Assembly: GCA_905478335.1 (NCBI GenBank)
Contig: CAJQIC010000017.1
Span: 21,197-85,196 of the forward strand
Direction: 5' to 3'
DNA length: 64,000 bases
Source: an uncultured Bacteroidia bacterium
GTDB taxonomy: Bacteria > Bacteroidota > Bacteroidia > NS11-12g > UBA9320
Shown here: positions 10,442 through 18,785 of the stretch, piece by piece
Position numbering within the stretch: the stretch's first letter is position 1
Layout of the letters: each line of letters begins with the position of its first letter
Position numbers and translations under genes: made by a program
Notes under the pieces: model-generated
What the model saw: the letters and a program-made list of their open reading frames with translations, nothing else
What the model was told of the DNA's origin: nothing
Database searches by the model: none

Positions 10442-11521
10442 ATGATTAAGAAAATATATAGTGTAATCCTGATATCGAGTTTGTCTCTGGCTGCAATGGC
10501 TGGAAATCCAGATCGAATAGGACAATCTGGAGCAAGTCAATTGATGATTAACCCTTGGGCTATGTCAAGTGGTATGGGTTGGGCAGGTCAATCGAATGTT
10601 CGAGGCTTAGAAGCATCTTTCTTTAACATGGGCGGCTTAGCACATGCTAAACGTACTGAGTTAGGATTTTCTAACACAAATTGGTTAGTGGGTTCTGGAG
10701 TCCAAATAAACGCGTTTGGGTTTGCTCAGTCGTTAGGGGGAGAAGGTGTTTTAGCTTTAACCGTTATGACAATGGACCTCGGAGAAATTGAAGTTACTAC
10801 GGTAGAGCAACCTGATGGTGGTTTGGGTACAATTAATCCTCAAAACACAAACATTGGTTTAGGTTATGCTAAGAAGTTCACAAAAACAATATCTGGTGGC
10901 GTACTTGTAAGAGTGCATTCTGAAGCTATACCGAATGCTAGTGTTCAAGGAATAGCGATAGACGCTGGTATTCAATACACGGAGTCAAGCGATAAGTCAG
11001 ACAAGCTTAAAAAGGATGACATCAAGTTTGGAATTAGTATGAAAAATGTTGGGCCAGATGCTAGTTATAGTGGAGACGGTGTAACGTTTAAAGCGACGAA
11101 TCCGAACAACGACGTACAGCAGTCATTCTTATTTAGAACGGCTGGTTTTGGTTTGCCTACATTAATCAACATTGGTGCATCTTATGATTTTAGACTTGAT
11201 GCGACCAAAGAAACATACGACAAGCGGTTAACAGCGGCGCTGAACTTTACTTCTAATTCATACACACGGAATCAAGTGACAGCTGGGTTAGAGTTCGGGT
11301 ATAAAGAAATATTTAAACTGAGAGGCGGTTTTGCCTACGAAGACGGTATTTTTAACGCTGATGAAAGAACGTCTGCCCTTACGGGATTAACAGGAGGTTT
11401 TTCAATTGATTTGCCTATGAGCAAAAACAACGACAACAAGTTTGCAGTTGATTATTCTTACCGAGCAAGTAACCCTTTTGGCGGTTCACATGGTATTGGT
11501 GTAAGAATATTGGTTGATTAA
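10442..11521 (+). CDS. PorV/PorQ family outer-membrane protein
   Basis: 359 aa with signal peptide (cut near AAMAG), followed by the family pattern: NPWAMSSGMGWAGQS, then FFNMGGLAH, alternating beta strands, and GGFSIDLP near the end, finishing with a barrel-like strand GIGVRILVD. PorV and PorQ proteins are FadL-like barrels. PorV shuttles T9SS cargo from the translocon to the attachment complex. Lying 36 bases after a T9SS-type secreted protein, this paralogue may handle that particular cargo (inference). It is last in the receptor/secreted protein/PorV unit; a hairpin follows at 11578-11618. Confidence 0.82.
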   Translation: MIKKIYSVILISSLSLAAMAGNPDRIGQSGASQLMINPWAMSSGMGWAGQSNVRGLEASFFNMGGLAHAKRTELGFSNTNWLVGSGVQINAFGFAQSLGGEGVLALTVMTMDLGEIEVTTVEQPDGGLGTINPQNTNIGLGYAKKFTKTISGGVLVRVHSEAIPNASVQGIAIDAGIQYTESSDKSDKLKKDDIKFGISMKNVGPDASYSGDGVTFKATNPNNDVQQSFLFRTAGFGLPTLINIGASYDFRLDATKETYDKRLTAALNFTSNSYTRNQVTAGLEFGYKEIFKLRGGFAYEDGIFNADERTSALTGLTGGFSIDLPMSKNNDNKFAVDYSYRASNPFGGSHGIGVRILVD

Positions 11522-11566
11522 TAACCAATGAAACAAGTGCAATACCAGCACTAAAAAAGAAATATA

Positions 11567-11574
11567 TAACTTTG
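11567..11574 (+). promoter_or_regulatory. -7 box TAACTTTG ahead of greA
   Basis: TAACTTTG matches the Bacteroidota -7 consensus TAnnTTTG exactly. Transcription should start around 11580, about 60 bases before the greA ATG and right at the base of the hairpin at 11578-11609. No convincing -33 TTG is present. Confidence 0.45.
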
Positions 11575-11577
11575 CGG

Positions 11578-11618
11578 AACATTGCATTGGCCTTTGCCAT
11601 TGCAATGTTTCTTTTTTT
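11578..11618 (+). terminator. Terminator-like hairpin in the porV-greA gap / greA leader
   Basis: Two 14-base arms (11578-11591 and 11596-11609) pair with a single T-T mismatch around a 4-base loop CTTT, and are followed by a run of seven T at 11612-11618. It can serve as the terminator of the upstream receptor-PorV unit. Because the greA -7 box lies just before it, it may also be the first element of the greA leader. Confidence 0.65.
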
Positions 11619-11638
11619 AAACAGTACTAGAAACGAAT

Positions 11639-12112
11639 ATGTCACAGATAAATTATATGTCGCAAGAAGGGTTCGATAACCTAAAGAATCAAATCGAACG
11701 ACTAAAGACCGTTGACCGTCCGAACATATCTAAACAGATTGGAGAGGCTAGAGATAAAGGTGATTTATCGGAGAACGCGGAATACGATGCGGCTAAGGAA
11801 GCGCAAGGGTTATTGGAACTTAAGATTTCCAAGCTCGAAGAAGCCTTAGGCAATTCGCGCGTTATTGATCCAAGCACACTTGATTTGTCTAAGGTGGGTA
11901 TTTTAAGTAAGGTTAGGGTTCTGAATAAAAAGGTGAATAAGGAAGTAACCTATACCATAGTTGCGGAAAAAGAAGCAGATCTGAAAAAAGGTAAAATTTC
12001 CATTAAGTCTCCAATAGGTAAAGGTTTGATGGGATGTAAAGTTGGCGAAGTGGCCGAAGTTACAGTTCCTGCAGGGGTTATCCCATTTGAGATTTTAGAA
12101 ATCACCGTATAA
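11639..12112 (+). CDS. greA: Transcription elongation factor GreA
   Basis: 157 aa, full family length. The N-terminal coiled coil carries the family signature region (PNISKQIGEARDKGDLSENAEYDAAKE, about residues 27-54), including the acidic tip residues D and E that reach into the RNA polymerase secondary channel. The C-terminal FKBP-like domain has SPIGKGLMGCKVGE. GreA stimulates transcript cleavage in backtracked polymerase. The stop codon overlaps the HIT-protein start (TAATG), so the two are translationally coupled. Confidence 0.96.
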   Translation: MSQINYMSQEGFDNLKNQIERLKTVDRPNISKQIGEARDKGDLSENAEYDAAKEAQGLLELKISKLEEALGNSRVIDPSTLDLSKVGILSKVRVLNKKVNKEVTYTIVAEKEADLKKGKISIKSPIGKGLMGCKVGEVAEVTVPAGVIPFEILEITV

Positions 12113-12507
12113 TGTCAAGTATATTTAGTAAAATAGTTGCTGGGGAAATTCCGTGTTACAAAGTAGCTGAAACTGAAGACTACCTCGCTTTTCTGGATGT
12201 TTTCCCATTGCGTAAAGGACACACCTTAGTCATTCCTAAAAAGGATGTCGATTATATATTTGACCTGGACGATGCAACCTACGCTGGTTTACATATGTTC
12301 TCAAAGATTGTCGCTAAAGCGGTTAAGCAAGCGATTCCGTGTAAACGTATTGGAACTGCAGTCATTGGATTAGAAGTACCACATACCCATATCCACTTGG
12401 TGCCTATTAATCATGTTGCAGATATTGACTTTTCTCAAGAGAAACTAAAAATTGAACATGATGAAATGGTCGAGATAGCCTCGTCTATTAGAGCATGTTT
12501 GAAATAA
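12112..12507 (+). CDS. HIT family nucleotide-binding hydrolase
   Basis: 131 aa, with its ATG sharing a base with the greA stop. The histidine triad HTHIHLVPI lies near residues 91-99; the N-terminal SIFSKIVAGEIPCYKV is the classic HIT opening. Such proteins (HinT/Fhit branch) hydrolyse nucleoside phosphoramidates or dinucleoside polyphosphates in the cytoplasm. The stop abuts the stop of the convergent ruvC with no spacing. Confidence 0.93.
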   Translation: MSSIFSKIVAGEIPCYKVAETEDYLAFLDVFPLRKGHTLVIPKKDVDYIFDLDDATYAGLHMFSKIVAKAVKQAIPCKRIGTAVIGLEVPHTHIHLVPINHVADIDFSQEKLKIEHDEMVEIASSIRACLK

Positions 12508-13089
12508 TTATTTAATCCGATCTGGATTGTCTGATAGAAACGAACCCCAACTACCGTAATTCTTTTTGCTTGGTTGATTGGTGGTTATGCCACCTTGGAA
12601 ATAATGACATACCGCAGCAGCCATGCCATCTGTAGCATCCAAGTTTTTTGGAATTTCGTCAAATTTCAACAGTGACTTTAAAATTCCAGCGACCTGTTCT
12701 TTACTGGCATTTCCACTGCCTGTGATGCTTTGTTTGATTCGTTTTGGTGCGTATTCGAAAATAGGGATATCTCGATACAGCCCTGCAGCCATGGCTACGC
12801 CCTGAGCACGTCCAAGCTTTAACATACTCTGGACGTTCTTGCCGTAAAATGGAGCCTCTAAAGCCATTTCGTCTGGATGGTAACCGTCGATCAAGCTCAA
12901 CGTGCGCTCAAAAATCTTTTTCAGTTTTAAGGCATGAGAGTCTACCCGCCCCAATGTGATGATGCCCATACTAATCAAATGAATGGATTTCTTCTTACAG
13001 CCTAAGACACCGTATCCCATTATATTTGTTCCAGGATCAATTCCAAGGATTATGCGGTCGAATTCCGTATCAAGTAAGCGAGAGGACAT
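12508..13089 (-). CDS. ruvC: Holliday junction resolvase RuvC
   Basis: 193 aa. The four acidic residues of the RNase H-like active site are all visible: D18 in LGIDPGTN, E78 in ALEAPF, and D151 and D154 in NLDATDG, with spacing as in E. coli RuvC (7, 66, 138, 141). It cleaves four-way DNA junctions bound by RuvAB. It is transcribed toward the HIT gene and is divergent from the flippase-like gene, with only 13 bases between the two starts. The C-terminus is slightly longer than in E. coli. Confidence 0.95.
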   Translation of the reverse strand: MSSRLLDTEFDRIILGIDPGTNIMGYGVLGCKKKSIHLISMGIITLGRVDSHALKLKKIFERTLSLIDGYHPDEMALEAPFYGKNVQSMLKLGRAQGVAMAAGLYRDIPIFEYAPKRIKQSITGSGNASKEQVAGILKSLLKFDEIPKNLDATDGMAAAVCHYFQGGITTNQPSKKNYGSWGSFLSDNPDRIK

Positions 13090-13102
13090 TAGTCAAAAGT
13101 AG

Positions 13103-14077
13103 TTGCAATTATTGAATAACCATAAGAATCAGAAGACACGAATTCGCATTGTTAAATGGTTCGTTGCACTACTTGCCTTAAGCTTTCTGTATTACGAAAT
13201 CTTTGTAAAGCATCAGGCTTTGTTATTGTTTAAGGACTACAGACAGACCGTAATTGAGATTTGGCCTTCATTGCTACTAGTTGGCCTACTAATGCCCTTA
13301 AATTGGTTAATAGAGTCTTTAAAATGGCGTCGCTTACTCAAGTCCACCACAAAAATCTCTGTATACCACTCTATAAAGGGTGTATTGATGGGGGTCTCGC
13401 TTGGTTTATTTACGCCAAATGGTGTTGGGGAGTTTGCGGGTCGTATGTGGGTTGTTAATAAGGTATATCGAGAACAAGCCGTTTCTAGCAGCATTGTTGG
13501 CAGTTTATCTCAACTGTGTATCACGATTACCATAGGAGGCGCGCTAATAGTATTTTTTGCCAGTCAGTGGATTGCAGAAACGTGGTTGTTAACGGCACAA
13601 ATTTTAGCGACTTTAACCGTGTTGATTGGGTTCTATGCCTATTACAAAATGCCGGAGATTGCTGGAGGTGTGTTGTCCCGGATTAAGGTGTTTAGCCGAT
13701 TTGATAAATTTCGTCAATCAATGATGTCATTTACAAAGGGAGCGCTAACAAGCGCTTATCTGTCGTCACTGCTTCGTTATGCGGTCTTTTGCAGTCAATT
13801 GGGAATTCTTATTGTAGCCGTAGGTGATTTGACCACCGGCGAAACGTTAATGGTTCTTGGGCTAATTCCTGTGTATTACTATATCCAGACCCTTGTGCCA
13901 ACGATTGCGCTAAGTGAAATAGGTGTTCGGGGCTTGATTATGCTCTTTTTGTTCTCTAGTGTTTTGGTTGAATCGGAAGTTATTTTAATTTCATTTCTTA
14001 TCTGGATGATTAATCTAATTGTGCCAGGCGTCATTGGATTAATATTCTTGGCCAATAACAAGTTCAGAAATAAATGA
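13103..14077 (+). CDS. Flippase-like membrane protein (LPG synthase TM / YbhN family)
   Basis: 324 aa, TTG start 13 bases from the divergent ruvC start. There are about eight hydrophobic segments, with family landmarks WLIESLKWRRLL (about 69-80), GLFTPNGVGEFAGRMWVV (about 101-118) and SEIGVRGLIMLF (about 272-283). This family includes the membrane domain of lysyl-phosphatidylglycerol synthase and many lipid or lipid-sugar flippase-like proteins. The stop overlaps the glycosyltransferase start (ATGATAA), so it likely works with that enzyme in handling a glycolipid or polyprenyl-linked sugar (inference). Confidence 0.85.
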   Translation: MQLLNNHKNQKTRIRIVKWFVALLALSFLYYEIFVKHQALLLFKDYRQTVIEIWPSLLLVGLLMPLNWLIESLKWRRLLKSTTKISVYHSIKGVLMGVSLGLFTPNGVGEFAGRMWVVNKVYREQAVSSSIVGSLSQLCITITIGGALIVFFASQWIAETWLLTAQILATLTVLIGFYAYYKMPEIAGGVLSRIKVFSRFDKFRQSMMSFTKGALTSAYLSSLLRYAVFCSQLGILIVAVGDLTTGETLMVLGLIPVYYYIQTLVPTIALSEIGVRGLIMLFLFSSVLVESEVILISFLIWMINLIVPGVIGLIFLANNKFRNK

Positions 14078-15192
14078 TAATTGGATCTATACTCGGTTTC
14101 TCCTTTGTAATCTACGTTTGGGTTATGGTGCGTGTAATCCGTTATTGGAAGAGCGTTGAAAATGAAAGGATTGAGCCGGCCATAAGACCTATATCACTGC
14201 TTGTTGTTTACAGAAATGAGGAAGGAGAGTTGCGAGAATTATTGTCGGCTATCGAAGGGCAGAAAGTGGATAAGACACAGTTCGAATTAATCCTGGTTAA
14301 CGATCATTCTAACGACAACTCTTCAAATGTAGTAGATGCTTGGAGGTTGCATTCAGAAATGCAAGTGAAGCATATTGCCTTGAGTGATGAAAAAAAAGGC
14401 AAGAAACGTGGTATTGAAGAAGGTGTAAAAGCAGCTGAATTTGATACAATCTTAATGTGTGATGCAGATTGTGTCATGGGGCCTGATTGGGTCATTACTA
14501 TGCTAACAACAACTCCTGCAAAATTTACAGGAGGTCCAGTTATGTTTAAACAGCGACGAGGCCTATGGCATTCTTTTCTACAATTGGATTTTATTAGCCT
14601 TATCGTGCTGGGTGGAGCGTTGATTAAGAAAAACAAACCGGTGTTAGCCAATGGCGCCAATATGTTGTTCAGCAAGGCTGCCTTTGAGGCGGTTGGAGGT
14701 TATGCTGAAAACCACTCGATTGCGAGTGGAGATGATGTATTTCTTCTGGAGCGATTTGTTCAAGAAGGGTACGATGTGTCGTTTGCCTGGAGAAAAGAAG
14801 CTGTTGTTCGTACCACACCACCCGAAAGCCTTTCTTCGTTTATTAATCAGCGGATTAGGTGGGCCAAAAAAACAAAATTTGCGAAGGGTGCACGTAGCAA
14901 CTTTTACATTGTTGGTTTAACCTCTTTTTACGCCATTTATATATTGTCTTTGGTCAGTGCGTTCATTACTAACGATTTGGTATTATGGCAAATGTTTATC
15001 CTGGTGTTTTTGGGTAAGACCGCAATTGATTGTTTGTTTTTTAGTTCAATTTTGCCATTTTTTGAGCAACAAAAGTTGCTTAAATATGTTGTCTTGATAC
15101 AGTTCATTCATCCAATCTATATCTCTACTATTGCAGTGCTAAGTTTGTTTAATTCATATACATGGAAACACAGAAAATATAGTCATGGATGA
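14074..15192 (+). CDS. Family 2 glycosyltransferase, membrane-bound
   Basis: 372 aa; its ATG overlaps the previous stop by 4 bases. The GT-A fold is clear: an N-terminal TM segment (about 1-22), LLVVYRNEEGELREL (about 44-58), LVNDHSNDNS (about 76-85), the metal-site MCDADCVMGPDW (about 129-140), and the processive-type QRIRWAKK motif (Q-x-x-R-W, about 260-267). Two or three TM helices follow. It should transfer a sugar from a nucleotide donor to a lipid or polysaccharide acceptor at the inner membrane. The next small gene overlaps its 3' end by 8 bases. Confidence 0.9.
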   Translation: MIIGSILGFSFVIYVWVMVRVIRYWKSVENERIEPAIRPISLLVVYRNEEGELRELLSAIEGQKVDKTQFELILVNDHSNDNSSNVVDAWRLHSEMQVKHIALSDEKKGKKRGIEEGVKAAEFDTILMCDADCVMGPDWVITMLTTTPAKFTGGPVMFKQRRGLWHSFLQLDFISLIVLGGALIKKNKPVLANGANMLFSKAAFEAVGGYAENHSIASGDDVFLLERFVQEGYDVSFAWRKEAVVRTTPPESLSSFINQRIRWAKKTKFAKGARSNFYIVGLTSFYAIYILSLVSAFITNDLVLWQMFILVFLGKTAIDCLFFSSILPFFEQQKLLKYVVLIQFIHPIYISTIAVLSLFNSYTWKHRKYSHG

Positions 15193-15460
15193 GTTCTCTA
15201 TTTCGGTATTGGAACTTTTGTTGTTTCCAGAACACTTTAACAACATTGTAGACGAGTGTAGGATGAATACCACACGCCACATTGTAGGAGACGTTTTGAA
15301 AACGTTGCTACACGACGGTTTGGTTTCTCCACTGATTCGTGAAGAAGATGGAAACTTTCAGCGTAGCATCGGTTATGATTCAGACGACATGGAGGCGTTT
15401 TATTACCAAATTACGGCTAAAGGGATAGACATATTAAGCGCCCATAATCAGGTAAACTAA
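15185..15460 (+). CDS. Small protein, possibly winged-helix-like
   Basis: 91 aa, starting within the last codons of the glycosyltransferase, hence probably coupled to it. I do not recognise a family. It is acidic, without TM segments; the pattern TTRHIVGDVLKTLLHDGLVS followed by YYQITAKGIDILSAH resembles a winged-helix layout in which a recognition-like helix is followed by a hairpin and an ITxKGxxxL ending seen in many small regulators. Its last 27 bases overlap the 3' end of the opposing lipoprotein gene. Confidence 0.7.
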   Translation: MDEFSISVLELLLFPEHFNNIVDECRMNTTRHIVGDVLKTLLHDGLVSPLIREEDGNFQRSIGYDSDDMEAFYYQITAKGIDILSAHNQVN

Positions 15461-16189
15461 ACCGACAATCAAGCCTGCCCAAAGCGTGATTAAACCAATC
15501 GCTGAAAAGAAAATTGGAAGGCCAAAAGACCCAGTCGCAGCAGTCATTAGCGCCAATGAAAATCCTGAGCCAGAAATGATCATGAGAATGTTAAACGCTT
15601 TTTTGACCTGGTTCCGTTTGGCGAAAGTTTTTGATCGTAATTTGATCGGATTTATTCTATTCTGCTTGGTGTTTTCAACGAATTTGAAAACAAAGTAGCC
15701 GATAATAAGTAAAGCCAACCCCAGCAACAGCCCAATATTAAAAAAATTGTATAAAGGTGTAATCAGGAGAGCCACATTCATACCTGAAGCAATGGCAAAC
15801 ATGGTTCCTGATCCTTTGATTAAGCTTTTGTCTACTTCGTAAGGAGACACAGTATCTGCTTTAATAACTGAATCAATATGTATGGCTGGCGTCGGGTCAG
15901 ATTTTATTACTTTTTCAACTTCAAAAGGGGTAAGTGCATGTTCCCTTTTGATGTCGATGTTATTCCCCATCGAAGGGCCGTTTAAAGTTTTTGGAACTAC
16001 GATTATGGCAGAAGCGTCCATAGCTCTTGCCTTTCTTGGTTGTACATAATGTCCAGAACTTACAAATTTATTTGACTGATGGCTGAACTTATGTACCCTT
16101 GGGATATGACTGTGTCTTTGCGCACAGCCGAAAAGCAGTGTTACAATAAGGACAATAAGGAGTGAAATTTTTCTCCTATTTCGTTTCAT
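15434..16189 (-). CDS. Lipoprotein with two C-terminal membrane regions, unknown function
   Basis: 251 aa. The N-terminus MKRNRRKISLLIVLI leads to the lipobox LLFGC (Cys22), so it is a predicted lipoprotein. A polar, basic stretch (about 25-125) is followed by two long hydrophobic regions (about 130-170 and 198-250, Gly-rich), an arrangement common in small Bacteroidota membrane proteins. Its start lies 14 bases inside the end of the upstream gene 16176-16868, so the two form an operon. No catalytic motif is apparent. Confidence 0.72.
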   Translation of the reverse strand: MKRNRRKISLLIVLIVTLLFGCAQRHSHIPRVHKFSHQSNKFVSSGHYVQPRKARAMDASAIIVVPKTLNGPSMGNNIDIKREHALTPFEVEKVIKSDPTPAIHIDSVIKADTVSPYEVDKSLIKGSGTMFAIASGMNVALLITPLYNFFNIGLLLGLALLIIGYFVFKFVENTKQNRINPIKLRSKTFAKRNQVKKAFNILMIISGSGFSLALMTAATGSFGLPIFFSAIGLITLWAGLIVGLVYLIMGA

Positions 16190-16868
16190 TTTTCAAGGTA
16201 TTGACAACCTCAAAACCGAGCCTCTTCCCAGTAGCAATTCCGGTAGGGTTGTTAAAGTAGTTTTTCTGTTGCACTGTAATTTGGTTTAATGCGTCTGTTG
16301 GTGGTACAAATAAATCAAAATCTAAGCAGTATAACATACATTGTTCAATGATGTTGTGCCGATGTTGTTTTTCCAATTTATGTCGACCTAGTTCTTTGTA
16401 TAAGAAACCCAATTGTCGTTTACCTTCCACGTAAAAATCATTTTCACTGTTAACGAATACACGCGCAAGCAGATAACCTTCATCACCAAGGCGATTGTAC
16501 TTGATTGAATCACTTAAAAAGTTGTAAATCTGAATCATGCCAAAATAACCACGATTTGGATTTTCTTTAACATAGGTACTTTTATTAATGGCATGTTTAG
16601 GCGGAAACGCAAAAACATTGGTGTGCAATAAAAAAACAATGGTGTCGCCAGAAAATTTTAAATGGAATTCGAAATCTCCAAAGCTGTTTAAATTAATCTC
16701 AACACCTTCCGCATTGCTTAAAATTTTGGGAGCCAATGTGTCAACAACGTTAAGCGCACAGGTCTTGAACTCGTTAAACACCTTAAGCGAATGACCATAA
16801 ACATCTTGCTTGAGATTTGCTTTATTGTTAAGTCCAGTGAGTATTTGTTCGATTTTATCAGACATCAA
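16176..16868 (-). CDS. Unknown cytoplasmic protein paired with a lipoprotein
   Basis: 230 aa without signal peptide or TM segments. I do not recognise the family. Visible features are an amphipathic N-terminal helix (DKIEQILTGLNNKANLKQ), an aromatic beta-rich centre (FGDFEFHLKFSGDTIVFLLH) and a C-terminal ending with NNPTGIATGKRLGFEVVNTL. It is the first gene of a two-gene minus-strand operon with the lipoprotein at 15434-16189 (14-base overlap). Confidence 0.7.
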   Translation of the reverse strand: MMSDKIEQILTGLNNKANLKQDVYGHSLKVFNEFKTCALNVVDTLAPKILSNAEGVEINLNSFGDFEFHLKFSGDTIVFLLHTNVFAFPPKHAINKSTYVKENPNRGYFGMIQIYNFLSDSIKYNRLGDEGYLLARVFVNSENDFYVEGKRQLGFLYKELGRHKLEKQHRHNIIEQCMLYCLDFDLFVPPTDALNQITVQQKNYFNNPTGIATGKRLGFEVVNTLKNETK

Positions 16869-17132
16869 AGATTTTATTTAAACTAAAAAGTGCATTGTCG
16901 TGCAAACAAAGTTATCTAAAAATTGTAATCATAGTAAATACTTTTGTAATGATGCGTGATGCTATTTGATGTGTATGTTGACTTCCGTGATTAGCTGCTG
17001 TATCTATTTGTAAATCAAAGTTTTCCGATAGACCAAAGCGGGTGATTCTAAGTCAAAAATAATTATTGAGTACGCTTAAAATTAATGCACAAAAAAGAGT
17101 AATTTCGCACTACCTAAAACCAGCATATTTCA

Positions 17133-18419
17133 ATGTCAAAAACAGCCCATTTATCGTTCGAAGGAAAAGAAGTTGATATCCCTTTAATTGAAGGTTCAGA
17201 AAAGGAAATTGGTTTAGATATTTCTAAACTAAGGGGAGCTACCGGTGCTGTTACTGTTGACGTTGGATTTAAAAACACGGGTAGCACAACAAGTGGTATT
17301 ACGTACCTGGACGGGGAAAAAGGTATTCTACGTCACAGAGGGTACTCTATCGAGCACCTTGCTAAGAACGCAACATTTTTGGAAGTTGCTTACCTGTTGA
17401 TTAATGGTGAGTTGCCAAACGAAACAGAATATGCTGATTGGGATCACCAGATAAGACATCATACATTGGTTAATGAGGATATGGAGAATATCTTCAAGGC
17501 TTGGCCTACGGGATCTCACCCAATGGGACAGTTGACTGCTATGATTTCTTCACTGTCGTCTTTTTATCCTGATTCATTGGATCCAAATAGATCTGATGCT
17601 GAAACGCACAGAACTATTCGACGCTTAATTGCAAAAATGCCAACCATTGTTGCCATGTTGCATAAGAAGGCTGTAGGTCATCCAATCATCTATCCACAAA
17701 ACAAGCTGGACTATACGTCAAACTTTTTGAACATGACGTTCAAAAACATAACGGAAGAATACGAAATTGACCCGGTATTTGTTGAAGCGATGAACAAATT
17801 GCTGATTCTGCATGCTGATCACGAACAAAATTGTTCTGCGTCGACGGTAAGAATAGTTGGATCATCTCATGCGAACTTATACGCTTGTATTTCTGCTGGA
17901 ATTGCAGCGTTATGGGGGCCATTGCATGGTGGCGCAAATCAGAAAGTAATCGAGATGTTGGAAGCGATCAAAAATGATGGTGGAGACGCTCAGCGTTACA
18001 TTGAGAAAGCAAAAGACAAAAACGACCCATTCAGATTAATGGGTTTTGGACACAGAGTATATAAGAACTATGATCCTCGTGCGTTGATTATTAAGAAATC
18101 AGCGGATGATATCATGGAGAAAATGGGCATCAGTGACCCTGTTCTTGATATTGCAAAACAATTGGAGGAAACAGCGTTAGCGGATCCTTACTTTGCTGAA
18201 AGAAAGTTGTTCCCTAACGTTGACTTCTACTCCGGAATTATCTATCGAGCAATGGGCTTCCCTGTTGAAATGTTTACCGTTTTATTTGCCATGGGGCGTC
18301 TTCCAGGTTGGATCGCGCAATGGAAGGAAATGAGAGACCAGAATCAACCTATCGGTAGACCACGTCAGATTTACACAGGACCAGTAGCACGTGACTGGGT
18401 CCCAATGGAAAAACGCTAG
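17133..18419 (+). CDS. gltA: Citrate synthase
   Basis: 428 aa, the length of the type II hexameric enzyme. Catalytic residues line up with E. coli GltA: H265 in GPLHGGAN, H307 in FGHRVYKNYDPRA and D364 in NVDFYSG. The HADHEQN motif lies at 227-233. It condenses acetyl-CoA with oxaloacetate in the TCA cycle. It stands alone, with a 264-base upstream gap, and its stop sits in the palindrome CTAG (18416-18419), which also supplies the stop of the opposing MazG-like gene. Confidence 0.97.
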   Translation: MSKTAHLSFEGKEVDIPLIEGSEKEIGLDISKLRGATGAVTVDVGFKNTGSTTSGITYLDGEKGILRHRGYSIEHLAKNATFLEVAYLLINGELPNETEYADWDHQIRHHTLVNEDMENIFKAWPTGSHPMGQLTAMISSLSSFYPDSLDPNRSDAETHRTIRRLIAKMPTIVAMLHKKAVGHPIIYPQNKLDYTSNFLNMTFKNITEEYEIDPVFVEAMNKLLILHADHEQNCSASTVRIVGSSHANLYACISAGIAALWGPLHGGANQKVIEMLEAIKNDGGDAQRYIEKAKDKNDPFRLMGFGHRVYKNYDPRALIIKKSADDIMEKMGISDPVLDIAKQLEETALADPYFAERKLFPNVDFYSGIIYRAMGFPVEMFTVLFAMGRLPGWIAQWKEMRDQNQPIGRPRQIYTGPVARDWVPMEKR

Positions 18420-18745
18420 TCGTTTAATTTTGGATTGTTGACATGGCGTGTGCCATCACGCGTCGATTTTTTTTCAAGATTCTTTTCAAGTGCAGAGGTT
18501 AAATCAACACCCGTTTGATTGGCTATACAAATTAGAACAAATAGGACATCAGCCAATTCATCTGGAAGTGACTTTTTAAGGTCAGTCTGTTTAGCACTTT
18601 GCTCACCATAAATTCGTGCCATAAGTCGGGCAACTTCACCAACTTCTTCCATTAACAAGGCCGTATTGGTTAACTCGTTAAAGTACCTTACACCGATGGT
18701 GTTAATCCAAGTATCAATATTTTTTTGTGCGTCCTTTATTGTCAT
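18416..18745 (-). CDS. MazG-like nucleotide pyrophosphohydrolase
   Basis: 109 aa from the ATG at 18745 (MTIKDAQKNIDTW). The frame stays open farther upstream, but that extension would run through the predicted promoter. The alpha-helical MazG/dUTPase-type signature is present: LLMEEVGEVARLMARIYGEQ (E-E-x-x-E, about residues 31-50) followed by ELADVLFVLICIAN (E-x-x-D, about 69-82), giving the Mg-binding acidic set. Such enzymes hydrolyse (d)NTPs to monophosphates plus PPi for pool cleaning. It is divergent from the PTPS-like gene, with about 40 bases between start codons. Confidence 0.88.
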   Translation of the reverse strand: MTIKDAQKNIDTWINTIGVRYFNELTNTALLMEEVGEVARLMARIYGEQSAKQTDLKKSLPDELADVLFVLICIANQTGVDLTSALEKNLEKKSTRDGTRHVNNPKLND

Positions 18746-18749
18746 AATG

Positions 18750-18772
18750 CAAAGGTAGTCGTTGTATATTTG
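18750..18772. promoter_or_regulatory. Back-to-back -7 boxes of a divergent gene pair
   Basis: TACCTTTG on the minus strand (18757-18750) and TATATTTG on the plus strand (18765-18772) both match TAnnTTTG exactly. The first lies 4 bases before the MazG-like ATG and the second 13 bases before the PTPS-like ATG at 18786. Transcripts would therefore have almost no leader, and the boxes decide both start codons. Confidence 0.5.
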
Positions 18773-18785
18773 CATCGCATTTGCG

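Noticed and set aside
14651..14920. 89-codon frame inside the glycosyltransferase
   Set aside because: Overlaps the conserved GT-A core; Cys/Arg/Leu composition of an out-of-frame reading.
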